Origin: Hyphomicrobiales bacterium
GTDB lineage: Bacteria; Pseudomonadota; Alphaproteobacteria; Rhizobiales; S144-35
Direction: 5' to 3'
DNA: 5,513 nt
NCBI GenBank assembly: GCA_015494185.1
Contig: WGBT01000142.1
Location: 1-5,513 of the forward strand
How positions within the stretch are numbered: position 1 is the first letter of the stretch; every line of letters starts with the position of its first letter. The position numbers and the translations under genes were made by a program. This document shows, piece by piece, positions 1 through 5,452 of this stretch. The notes beneath the pieces are model-generated. The model had not been told where the DNA came from. It worked only from the letters and a program-made list of their open reading frames with translations, and searched no databases.

Positions 1-1036
1 CTTCAATCAGCAATTCCATGATATCACTGGGTTCGAAGTCTTCGCTGCCATCCCCTTTGGCAAAGGCCATATAATCTTCCAACATCGACTGCATTTCATC
101 GACGTCAGCCTTCAACGCCTCAATTTCCGGACTATCCCCGGCTAATGCCAGTTCCAGCTTGAAGCGGGTGAGAATGGTCCGCAGATCGTGGCTGACCCCT
201 GCGAGCATGGTGGTACGCTGATCGACATGGCGTTCGATCCGGTCCCGCATCCGAATGAAGGCTTGCGCGGCCTGGCGCACCTCCCGCGCGCCACGGGGAC
301 GGAAATCCTCCGGGGCCGGCCGCCCCATGCCAAAACATCGCGCCGCTTCGGTCAGTTGCAAAATCGGCTTGATCTGATTGCGTAGGAATAAAATTGCAAC
401 AATCAACAAGACGATCGACGAGCTGACCATCCAGACCAGAAAAATATGCGAGTTCGAGGCATAGGTCTTTGATTTATTGGTGACAATCCTGAACACCCCC
501 CCGCTGACCTGAATATAGATGGTCACCGTATTGGAACTGAAAGACGTTCGAATACGATAGGGTTTGCGCACCTTCTTGGCGATTTCTTTGCTCAAAACCC
601 GGTCAAGGATGTCATAAAACGGACGGCGTTGAAGCGGCGGCAACGGTCCGGGGGGCAAAAGCTCCATCACCAGCCCCATCTTGTTTCTGGCGATTTCATT
701 GAACTTGGTGAAATCTTGCTTGTTTTCGAGCTGATCATAAATACTGACCATGGCCGCAATCTGATTGGCGGTTTCCCGTGACAGGCGTTTGGTCACCAAT
801 TCATAATGGCGTTCCATGAAAACGAACACCAAGATCGACTGCAACAAAATCAATGGTGCAGTGATAATGATCAGCGCCCGGGCATAAAGCCCTTTCGGCA
901 TCCGCCGCGAAAACCAATGCGTTACTCGCCGCAGCAATGACGAAGGTGCCGCTTGGCTCCCCTTCTTCTCACCGTCAATATCATCAGGGTCATCGGGAAG
1001 CTCTTGTTCTTCAAGGTCTTTTGCAACAACCTTCAC
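1..1036 (-). CDS. EnvZ-like sensor histidine kinase, N-terminal part (truncated by window edge)
   Basis: Membrane sensor kinase that should autophosphorylate on His and pass the phosphate to the response regulator encoded just upstream. I translated this frame by hand; it stays open for 345 codons to the left edge. In order: an acidic cytoplasmic leader (about 1-45), TM1 (about 52-74), a periplasmic sensor region (about 75-197), TM2 (about 198-218), a HAMP linker starting RNQIKPI (219 on), then the dimerisation/phosphoacceptor H-box AGVSHDLRTILTR with His283. The HATPase_c domain (N, G1, G2 boxes) is not in the window. The H-box keeps the D-x-x-T phosphatase motif but has Ile where EnvZ has Pro. 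The start chosen is GTG at 1036, the first possible start after an in-frame TAA (1046-1048), with GGAGG 14 nt upstream, a long spacing. ATG at 901 (MPKGLYARAL), just before TM1, is the alternative. Family call is firm; start and stimulus are uncertain. Confidence 0.9.
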   Translation of the reverse strand, partial: MKVVAKDLEEQELPDDPDDIDGEKKGSQAAPSSLLRRVTHWFSRRMPKGLYARALIIITAPLILLQSILVFVFMERHYELVTKRLSRETANQIAAMVSIYDQLENKQDFTKFNEIARNKMGLVMELLPPGPLPPLQRRPFYDILDRVLSKEIAKKVRKPYRIRTSFSSNTVTIYIQVSGGVFRIVTNKSKTYASNSHIFLVWMVSSSIVLLIVAILFLRNQIKPILQLTEAARCFGMGRPAPEDFRPRGAREVRQAAQAFIRMRDRIERHVDQRTTMLAGVSHDLRTILTRFKLELALAGDSPEIEALKADVDEMQSMLEDYMAFAKGDGSEDFEPSDIMELLIE

Positions 1037-1045
1037 GAATCTGCT

Positions 1046-1102
1046 TTATACCTCCGGTTGCACCTCTTCAGCCAGCTCATCGTTTTTCATGGAATGTTTC
1101 AT
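1046..1102 (-). other. Short ORF just upstream of the kinase, in the same frame (possible leader peptide or cut-off N-terminus)
   Basis: An 18-codon ATG ORF, MKHSMKNDELAEEVQPEV, ends in TAA nine bases before the GTG start of the sensor kinase and lies in the same frame. It has no Shine-Dalgarno of its own: the stretch before the ATG is CCTCCATTCC on the coding strand, the reverse of what is expected. Its last codons contain the GGAGG that appears to serve the kinase. It is acidic, like the kinase leader that follows. It may be a coupling leader ORF, the original kinase N-terminus cut by a stop codon, or chance. Confidence 0.25.
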
Positions 1103-1108
1103 GGAATG
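1085..1108. repeat. Perfect 12-bp tandem repeat (two copies)
   Basis: TTTCATGGAATG occurs at 1085-1096 and again directly at 1097-1108 (minus strand CATTCCATGAAA twice). The unit is four codons long and gives HSMKHSMK in the frame of the short ORF upstream of the kinase, so the duplication does not shift that frame. It has the form expected of a local replication-slippage duplication. Confidence 0.8.
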
Positions 1109-1132
1109 GAGGAAAATTCTCGCTTCTCGGGA

Positions 1133-1156
1133 GCAAAAGCAACGCCCCCCTTTTGC
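1133..1156 (-). other. Small hairpin between response-regulator and kinase genes
   Basis: GCAAAAG (1133-1139) pairs perfectly with CTTTTGC (1150-1156) around a 10-nt loop rich in C on the plus strand (G in the transcript). It starts 17 bases beyond the regulator stop codon. No U-run follows in the minus direction, so it does not look like a full intrinsic terminator. It might cause partial attenuation or processing between the two operon genes. The stem is short and A/T-rich, so it could be chance. Confidence 0.3.
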
Positions 1157-1172
1157 CAAACACAAACACGCC

Positions 1173-1913
1173 TCAATCGACCTGCAAAACATAACCTTTC
1201 CCGCGCACCGTCTGCAAATAGATGGGATTGGAGGGATCGGGCTCGATCTTGCGCCGCAGCCGGTTGATTTGGACATCAACCGCCCGGCTGGAACCACTGC
1301 TGTCGTCGCTTGCCAAGTCATCCCGCGCAATCGGCACCCCAGGTTGGGCACAAAACTGCCGCAACAGCTCCCGTTCGCGGTCAGTGATGCGTACCGGTTC
1401 ATTGCCGCAAAGCAAGACCCCGCGGCCGATATCGAAGCGAAACTTGCCCATCCGCACTTCTCCGCTCTGTTGCGGCGTGGTTGAGGCGGCTTTAGCCGTC
1501 TGTAGAATATTTTGCAACCGCAACACCAGTTCACGCGGCTCAAAGGGCTTGCCAAGATAATCGTTCACCCCGATTTCCAAGCCCTTGATGCGCTGATCGG
1601 TCTCACTTAGGGCCGTAAGCATCAAGATCGGAATTTGCGAGGTCTTGCGCAATTCTTGGGCGAACTCAAAACCGGATTGTCCTGGCATCATCACATCAAG
1701 CACGATCACATCAAAACGCAGGCCGCGCATTTGACACTTCGCCTGTTCGGCACTTTTGGCTGTTGAAACGCGAAACCCGTTGTCGAGCAAATAACGTTTC
1801 AGCAAATCGGCAATCCGCTGATCGTCATCAACCACCAGCACATGCGGCGCATCGTCAGCCAATTTGCCCGTTTCCGGCGTTTGCCTGGATTGCAAAGATG
1901 TCGTCATCGTCAT
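1173..1913 (-). CDS. OmpR-family two-component response regulator
   Basis: DNA-binding response regulator of 246 residues, presumed partner of the downstream kinase. An approximately 22-residue N-terminal tail precedes the receiver domain (about 24-140), which has the acidic cluster VVDDD (Asp29-31), phosphoacceptor Asp73 in VIVLDVMMPG, switch Thr100 in LMLTAL and conserved Lys122 in GKPFEP. A linker leads to the OmpR/PhoB winged-helix domain (about 153-246), with recognition-helix segment RAVDVQINRLRRKI (about 210-223) and the C-terminal wing TVRGKGYVL. The start chosen is ATG 1913, with AAAGGG about 17 nt upstream; ATG 1907 is also possible. An in-frame GTG at 1991 would add 26 residues, rich in Arg, Gln and His, that do not resemble a receiver start. 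The gene lies upstream of the kinase in one orientation and is divergent from the aminotransferase. All receiver key residues are intact. The regulated genes cannot be told from sequence. Confidence 0.95.
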   Translation of the reverse strand: MTMTTSLQSRQTPETGKLADDAPHVLVVDDDQRIADLLKRYLLDNGFRVSTAKSAEQAKCQMRGLRFDVIVLDVMMPGQSGFEFAQELRKTSQIPILMLTALSETDQRIKGLEIGVNDYLGKPFEPRELVLRLQNILQTAKAASTTPQQSGEVRMGKFRFDIGRGVLLCGNEPVRITDRERELLRQFCAQPGVPIARDDLASDDSSGSSRAVDVQINRLRRKIEPDPSNPIYLQTVRGKGYVLQVD

Positions 1914-2064
1914 ATTTTGTGCTTTAGTCACCCTTTGCGGAAAATGGAGTTGCCTTGGTTGCCTTGAATGCCTGCTGTAAAACACCACCACATCAGGGAG
2001 CTGCCTTAATCATCAACGATCCCTTGATCATATACAAAAAATCCGGCGCTGGCATGACATTATC

Positions 2065-2101
2065 CGCAAATTATTTGTCGTCAGTGCGCAAATGGTTGAC
2101 G
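2065..2101. promoter_or_regulatory. Imperfect direct repeats, candidate regulator binding sites
   Basis: CGCAAATTATTTGTCG (2065-2080) and CGCAAATGGTTGACG (2087-2101) share CGCAAAT followed by TTG-x-CG. Their starts are 22 bp apart, about two helical turns, placing both copies on the same DNA face. The first copy also contains the small palindrome CAAATTATTTG. OmpR-family regulators commonly bind direct repeats, and one is encoded about 150 bp away, so self-regulation or ilvE control is a fair inference but unproven. Confidence 0.35.
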
Positions 2102-2126
2102 CTGAGACAATTCCGGGGCATCCCTG

Positions 2127-2152
2127 GAAAATAAAATCTGAAAATAAAATCT
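2127..2152. repeat. Perfect 13-bp tandem repeat in the ilvE upstream region
   Basis: GAAAATAAAATCT occurs at 2127-2139 and again immediately at 2140-2152. The copies are identical and lie about 90-110 bp before the ilvE start. The unit is A-rich on the plus strand. It may be a slippage duplication, an UP-element-like A-tract or a binding site. Confidence 0.8.
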
Positions 2153-2226
2153 AAAGCAGATAGAACACGGAAAGCTTGGATCATCCATTGCAATTATTAG
2201 AAATAAGATCCAAACAACCCCGGTGC

Positions 2227-2231
2227 GGAGG
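2227..2231 (+). promoter_or_regulatory. Ribosome binding site of ilvE
   Basis: GGAGG lies 8 nt before the ATG at 2240. This strong, well-spaced Shine-Dalgarno fixes the start of the aminotransferase. Confidence 0.85.
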
Positions 2232-2239
2232 AACGGCCG

Positions 2240-3142
2240 ATGCCAGAGATTCCCTTTGATCAACGTGATGGTGTCATCTGGATGAATGGTGAGATGGTGC
2301 CCTGGAGCGAAGCCAAACTACATGTGCTCAGTCACGGGCTGCACTATGCAAGCTGTGTTTTCGAAGGCTGCCGCCTATACAATGGCCATATCTTCAAACT
2401 CACTGAACATACCGAACGGTTGCACGAATCCGCACGGATACTGGGGTTTGAGATTCCTTATGACGTGGCCACCATCGACCAGGCCTGCCGTGATACGGTG
2501 GCGCAAAACGGGCTTGTCAATGGCTATATTCGGCCGCTGGCCTGGCGCGGTTCGGAGCAAATGGGGGTCTCGGCCCAACACACCAAAATCAATGTCGCCA
2601 TCGCCGCTTGGGATTGGGGCGCTTATTATGATCCTTCCCAACGCATGCAAGGCATTCGCCTCAGGCTTGCCGATTACCGCCGTCCCAGTCCGCAGACCAT
2701 TCCCACCAAAAGCAAGGCGGCTGGCCTTTACATGATCTGCACCTTGGAGAAACACAAAGCCGAAGCGGAAGGCTATCACGACGCCTTGATGCTGGATTGG
2801 CGCGGACAAGTCGCCGAAGCCACCGGCGCAAACGTGTTCTTTGTCAAGGAAAATGTCCTGCACACCCCAACGCCTGATTGTTTTTTGGACGGGATCACCC
2901 GGCGCACCGTCATCGGGCTTGCCCAAGAAGCGGGCTATGAGGTGGTCGAACGGGCGATCATGCCCGATGAAATGCTTTATTTCCAAGAATGTTTCATCAC
3001 TGGAACCGCTGCCGAAGTCACCCCGGTTGCCGAAATCGGACCTTATAAATTCAAGCCGGGCGCTGTGACCAAAACCCTGCTCGATGCCTATACTGAGCTC
3101 GTCAATCCAACCACCTCCGTTCAACAAACCGCTGCCAGTTAG
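2240..3142 (+). CDS. ilvE: Branched-chain amino acid aminotransferase (class IV PLP enzyme)
   Basis: Cytoplasmic PLP enzyme that interconverts leucine, isoleucine and valine with their 2-oxo acids, using 2-oxoglutarate/glutamate; it performs the last step of their synthesis. The 300 residues match the usual IlvE length. Visible family motifs: VLSHGLHYASCVFEG (29-43), YIRPL (96-100), the PLP lysine Lys159 in SKAAGLYM, Glu193 in EATGANVFF, DGITRRTVIGLAQE (217-230) and ITGTAAEVTPV (253-263), which belongs to the cofactor phosphate-binding side. Lys159 and Glu193 fall at the same numbers as in E. coli IlvE. Start ATG 2240 has a strong GGAGG. It is a single gene: divergent from the two-component operon and convergent with the TadE-like genes. 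D-amino-acid aminotransferase and aminodeoxychorismate lyase share the fold but lack this overall pattern. A paralogue with altered substrate range cannot be excluded, since such organisms often carry several copies. Confidence 0.95.
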   Translation: MPEIPFDQRDGVIWMNGEMVPWSEAKLHVLSHGLHYASCVFEGCRLYNGHIFKLTEHTERLHESARILGFEIPYDVATIDQACRDTVAQNGLVNGYIRPLAWRGSEQMGVSAQHTKINVAIAAWDWGAYYDPSQRMQGIRLRLADYRRPSPQTIPTKSKAAGLYMICTLEKHKAEAEGYHDALMLDWRGQVAEATGANVFFVKENVLHTPTPDCFLDGITRRTVIGLAQEAGYEVVERAIMPDEMLYFQECFITGTAAEVTPVAEIGPYKFKPGAVTKTLLDAYTELVNPTTSVQQTAAS

Positions 3143-3171
3143 CGCCGTTGGAAAGGCGAACATCACACAAG

Positions 3172-3208
3172 CCCCCAAGCCCCACTTCCTCCCGGTAAAG
3201 GCTGGGGG
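3172..3208. terminator. Possible shared terminator hairpin in the convergent gap
   Basis: CCCCCAAGCC (3172-3181) can pair with GGCTGGGGG (3200-3208) with one bulged A and an 18-nt loop. It sits in the 73-bp gap between the ilvE stop and the stop of the convergent TadE-like gene, where a two-way terminator is expected. Neither side has a proper T-run, so strength is doubtful. Confidence 0.35.
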
Positions 3209-3215
3209 GAAATCA

Positions 3216-3806
3216 TCATTCCGGGCAATCCTCTCCATTGGGAGTGTAATTGACCTTCAGGGAACGGCGCGGTTTGGCATAAAAAGTTTCGGCATAAACG
3301 GTCGGCGCCCCAGCAATGCTGCCAATGCCTGGAATGTTCAAAGTGGCAAACATCTGTTGGATCGAATTGGGCGGAGACTGATATTCGACCCGGGCCATGA
3401 TGACCGATGAGCCATTATCAATAAGATCCGGATTGACGGCGGGCGTGCTGACCGCCCCCGGATAACTCCAATCGACCTGCATATTGCCATTTGTATCTTT
3501 TGAAATAGAGACGAACTCGATTGTTGGATTGGTGTTGGTCGTAACAAAGGGAGACAGAATCTTGGCGGCCGCGGCCCGGATATCTTCGAGATCCTGATTG
3601 TTGACATCAACGCAGCGCGCCACCAAATCCGCTGCCGAACTGGCCATCGTAGTCACCCGGCGCGCGAGCGTATAAGAGGAGCTCAGTGCCACAGAGCCCC
3701 AAAGCAGCATCAACAAAAACGGGGCGATCATAGCAAATTCGACCGCAGAAACGCCGCTCGTCTCCCGTTTAATCCAACTTTTGATGCGATACAGATACAT
3801 GATCAT
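3216..3806 (-). CDS. TadE-like minor pseudopilin (second gene of pair)
   Basis: Predicted 196-residue Tad-pilus minor pseudopilin anchored in the inner membrane. A basic N-terminus (1-17) leads to the prepilin-type site G18|VSAVEF: Gly at -1 and Glu23 at +5, as TadV/CpaA-type prepilin peptidases require. A hydrophobic helix follows (about 24-45). The extracytoplasmic part contains SKDTNGNMQVDWSYPGA (102-118), close to the NG...WS pattern seen in TadE/TadG proteins, and a basic C-terminal YAKPRRSLKV segment. Cys65 and Cys194 could form a disulfide. I choose ATG 3806 because AAGGA (3816-3820) lies 9 nt before it; ATG 3827, seven codons earlier, has no ribosome site. It lies 91 bp downstream of a second TadE-like gene. 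No Tad ATPase, secretin or TadB/C gene is in the window. Confidence 0.88.
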   Translation of the reverse strand: MIMYLYRIKSWIKRETSGVSAVEFAMIAPFLLMLLWGSVALSSSYTLARRVTTMASSAADLVARCVDVNNQDLEDIRAAAAKILSPFVTTNTNPTIEFVSISKDTNGNMQVDWSYPGAVSTPAVNPDLIDNGSSVIMARVEYQSPPNSIQQMFATLNIPGIGSIAGAPTVYAETFYAKPRRSLKVNYTPNGEDCPE

Positions 3807-3815
3807 GGTCACTTT

Positions 3816-3820
3816 TCCTT
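3816..3820 (-). promoter_or_regulatory. Ribosome binding site deciding the TadE-like gene start
   Basis: AAGGA on the minus strand, 9 nt before ATG 3806. It lies inside the longer reading frame that would begin at ATG 3827, and favours the shorter protein. Confidence 0.6.
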
Positions 3821-3897
3821 GCCTCATCTGATTTCATCACGCGTGTTGTTCCGCTTACAGTATTAAGAATGTCTTCATCCTGACCATTGCCATGATT

Positions 3898-4515
3898 TTA
3901 TAAATAGGGCTCGGTGCGGAAGACCATGGTGGATTTGATGCGGGTTTTGCCATTGCTGCCACTGGCGAGATCCAAACCGTCTTCCATGCCCATGATGGTT
4001 GCGAATTTGCTGGGAATATTGAACAGCAAATCCCATTCGAGCTCCGCTTCCACCACACAAACGGAATTGGGGGGGCAAGGGGTTACGGAACTTGTCGCAT
4101 TGGGGTCGAGATTGCCATTCGCGTCGCTATTGTCGGTAAAGCCGGAAGAGGCGAAACTATTATAGGGTTTGACATTGACAATGATCTGGTTGCTGCAATT
4201 GGGAAATAGGGGCTGCGACAATTGGCAAATTTCATTGACGAAATCCGCCTGGCTCATGGTGAGAGCTTCACCGGTGCGCGCCTTGCGGCCAACCTGCATG
4301 ACCGCATTATCTAAGACTTGAGTGCCGATGAACCAAAACGCCACTTCCATGATCGCAAATATGAAAGCGAAAAACGGCCCGGCAAGCATGGCGAATTCCA
4401 GCGCCGTCACACCGCCTTCATCGCGGCGCAGCCGTTTGAAAACAGAGTTTTTCTTTCGACCGCCTGCAGATGTCGTTTTAGGCGCATCTGGCGTGGACAT
4501 CTTCGATTTAATCAT
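3898..4515 (-). CDS. TadE-like minor pseudopilin (first gene of pair)
   Basis: Predicted 205-residue Tad-type pseudopilin, paralogous to the gene that follows it. A long basic cytoplasmic leader (1-35, RKKNSVFKRLRRDEGG) precedes the prepilin-type site G35|VTALEF with Glu40 at +5, then a hydrophobic helix rich in Phe (about 41-64). The extracytoplasmic part has Cys97, Cys107, Cys147 and Cys153, enough for two disulfides, and a D/N-rich stretch DNSDANGNLDPN (128-139) that might bind a metal. The C-terminus VFRTEPYL resembles the FRNEP-like ending of many TadE proteins. Start ATG 4515 is preceded by AGGAG (4527-4531) with 11 nt spacing; an upstream TTG (4554) and ATG 4500 are less well supported. 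Probably co-transcribed with the second TadE-like gene and possibly driven by a sigma-54-like promoter near 4600. TadF or the N-terminal part of TadG are alternative family labels. Confidence 0.88.
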   Translation of the reverse strand: MIKSKMSTPDAPKTTSAGGRKKNSVFKRLRRDEGGVTALEFAMLAGPFFAFIFAIMEVAFWFIGTQVLDNAVMQVGRKARTGEALTMSQADFVNEICQLSQPLFPNCSNQIIVNVKPYNSFASSGFTDNSDANGNLDPNATSSVTPCPPNSVCVVEAELEWDLLFNIPSKFATIMGMEDGLDLASGSNGKTRIKSTMVFRTEPYL

Positions 4516-4591
4516 CTGGTTACGAGCTCCTGATACAGCTTTCAAATACTTCAAAAACGAATGCTATTGGTTGTATTTGCAGTCGAAAAGC

Positions 4592-4607
4592 GCAAGTTGT
4601 ATGCCAA
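4592..4607 (-). promoter_or_regulatory. Sigma-54 (RpoN)-like promoter facing the TadE-like genes
   Basis: The minus strand reads TTGGCATACAACTTGC here: GG and GC dinucleotides separated by exactly 10 nt, with five of the six bases of TGGCAC and a full TTGC. Transcription would start roughly 65 nt before the ATG at 4515. The last base of the -24 box (T for C) is off consensus. A short degenerate motif can occur by chance, so this is a candidate only. Confidence 0.4.
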
Positions 4608-4641
4608 CCTATCGTTCAAGTTGTTAAGAAAATCTTCCGAT

Positions 4642-4671
4642 TTGATGTTATGAAAAAGTTAAACCTAAGAT
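4642..4671 (+). promoter_or_regulatory. Possible sigma-70-like promoter of rlmH
   Basis: TTGATG (4642-4647) and TAAGAT (4666-4671) are separated by 18 nt; each matches four of six consensus bases. This would give a leader of about 105 nt that includes the hairpin before the rlmH ribosome site. Confidence 0.3.
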
Positions 4672-4739
4672 AAACGCCATGAAATCGCGTTTTTCTTCGA
4701 GCAGGGTTAATTGATTGGCAAGAAAACAAGAAAAGATGA

Positions 4740-4772
4740 CTGAAGCATTCACGCCAACGGCTTCAGCGGGAG
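4740..4772 (+). promoter_or_regulatory. Leader hairpin abutting the rlmH ribosome binding site
   Basis: CTGAAGC (4740-4746) and GCTTCAG (4760-4766) form a perfect 7-bp stem with a 13-nt loop. One base later comes the Shine-Dalgarno GGGAG (4768-4772), 11 nt before ATG 4784. No U-run follows, so it is not a terminator. It may affect ribosome access or mRNA stability. Confidence 0.4.
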
Positions 4773-4783
4773 CTTGATCGTTT

Positions 4784-5266
4784 ATGAAAATCCGTATCCT
4801 TGCCGTCGGCCGTCTCAAGGCGGGCGCTGAACGCGATTTGTTTTCGCACTATCTGACACGTTTTGAGACACTGGCCCGAACGCTGGGCATATCCGCAATA
4901 GAGGTCATCGAATTGTCCGAAAGCCGTGCCTCCCATGCAGCCCAACGCCTGGCCGAAGAAGGGCAGCGGCTGCGGCAAAAACAAACCGGGAAGGGGGTGA
5001 CAATCGCTCTTGATGAAAACGGCCGCGCCATCACCAGCATGGGCTTTGCGGCAAAATTGACCGGCTGGCGCCATGAAAACCAGCCTGCCATTGAATTCAT
5101 TTTCGGGGGCGCAGATGGGCTTTTGCCCGAAATCAAGGCCAATGCCCAATTCACGCTTTCACTAAGCGCCATGACCTTGCCCCATGGGCTTGCCCGCATC
5201 ATCCTGGCCGAACAGCTCTACCGCGCCGCCACGATTGCCAACGGCCACCCCTACCACCGCCCCTGA
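4784..5266 (+). CDS. rlmH: 23S rRNA (pseudouridine1915-N3)-methyltransferase RlmH
   Basis: SPOUT-class methyltransferase that uses S-adenosylmethionine to methylate N3 of pseudouridine 1915 in helix 69 of 23S rRNA, acting as a homodimer on assembled 70S ribosomes. The 160 residues are close to the 155 of E. coli. Visible motifs: N-terminal MKIRILAVGRLK; the glycine-rich SAM-binding turn FGGADGL (107-113, IGGPEGL in E. coli); LSLSAMTLPHGLARIILAEQ (125-144), the trefoil-knot region; and the diagnostic C-terminal HPYHR (155-159). Start ATG 4784 has GGGAG 11 nt upstream. The gene stands alone here, divergent from TadE-like genes. In many bacteria rsfS (ribosomal silencing factor) lies directly before rlmH, but it is absent from this position. 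No frameshift or missing key residue is seen. Confidence 0.97.
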   Translation: MKIRILAVGRLKAGAERDLFSHYLTRFETLARTLGISAIEVIELSESRASHAAQRLAEEGQRLRQKQTGKGVTIALDENGRAITSMGFAAKLTGWRHENQPAIEFIFGGADGLLPEIKANAQFTLSLSAMTLPHGLARIILAEQLYRAATIANGHPYHRP

Positions 5267-5452
5267 TGCCCTCAATCAAGGCGCAAGCCCCTGTCCTTTC
5301 CCGCTCTATCTCCCCGAAACCCATCCAAGCGCACCTTCTGGACGATAGGTCCCAGAGGATAAAGCCCTTTTGGACAAGCTCCCGCCATAACAACATGACA
5401 AAATGAAATTATGGAACACCTCCTGCACGGCTTTGTTGTCCTCCAAGCCATC
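5267..5452. other. Non-coding stretch after rlmH
   Basis: I find no supported gene here. The minus-strand ORF spanning 5199-5396 overlaps the rlmH 3' end and is low-complexity (Arg/Gly/Trp-rich), typical of a shadow frame. A plus-strand ATG near 5411 gives only 27 codons before a stop. No clear intrinsic terminator follows the rlmH stop codon. Confidence 0.6.

Larger units (their letters stand above)
1914..2239. promoter_or_regulatory. Divergent intergenic control region (response regulator / ilvE)
   Basis: These 326 bases separate two divergent genes and must hold promoters for both, though I could not assign convincing -35/-10 pairs on either strand. TTGACG at 2096-2101 is a candidate -35 for ilvE but lacks a good -10 at normal spacing. 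The region is A/T-rich around 2030-2200 and contains two separate repeat structures, listed on their own. The short minus-strand ORF possible at 2081-2263 has no family resemblance and overlaps the ilvE start, so I do not treat it as a gene. Confidence 0.6.
4516..4783. promoter_or_regulatory. Divergent intergenic region (TadE-like pair / rlmH)
   Basis: A 268-bp A/T-rich spacer that must hold the promoters of both flanking units. It contains an AGGAG ribosome site for the pilin gene (4527-4531), a GG-N10-GC motif facing left, a weak sigma-70-like pair facing right, and a hairpin just before the rlmH ribosome site. No coding sequence is supported. Confidence 0.6.

Noticed and set aside
132..338. 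Small ORFs on both strands in the kinase region (132-338, 142-333, 188-385)
   Set aside because: The real reading frame there is the sensor kinase, which shows HAMP and H-box motifs; these short ORFs are out-of-frame or antisense.
1046..1555. 169-codon minus ORF overlapping the response regulator
   Set aside because: Most of it is a shadow of the regulator in another frame; only its last 18 codons, outside the regulator, were kept as a separate low-confidence note.
1089..1560. Plus-strand ORFs of 112-131 codons opposite the response regulator
   Set aside because: They are antisense to the well-supported winged-helix domain and have no family features.
1914..1991. Extended response regulator start at GTG 1991 (26 more residues)
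   Set aside because: The extra Arg/Gln/His-rich residues are unlike a receiver N-terminus and only a weak AAGG precedes the GTG, so ATG 1913 was preferred.
2375..3238. Long minus-strand ORF (287 codons) opposite ilvE
   Set aside because: It is fully antisense to a gene with clear catalytic motifs, shows no family resemblance, and its length is explained by codon bias of ilvE.
4763..5149. 128-codon minus ORF opposite rlmH
   Set aside because: Antisense to rlmH, with no recognisable motif and no ribosome site; treated as a shadow.
5199..5396. 65-codon minus ORF downstream of rlmH
   Set aside because: It overlaps the rlmH end, is low-complexity in Arg, Gly and Trp, and has no convincing ribosome site.
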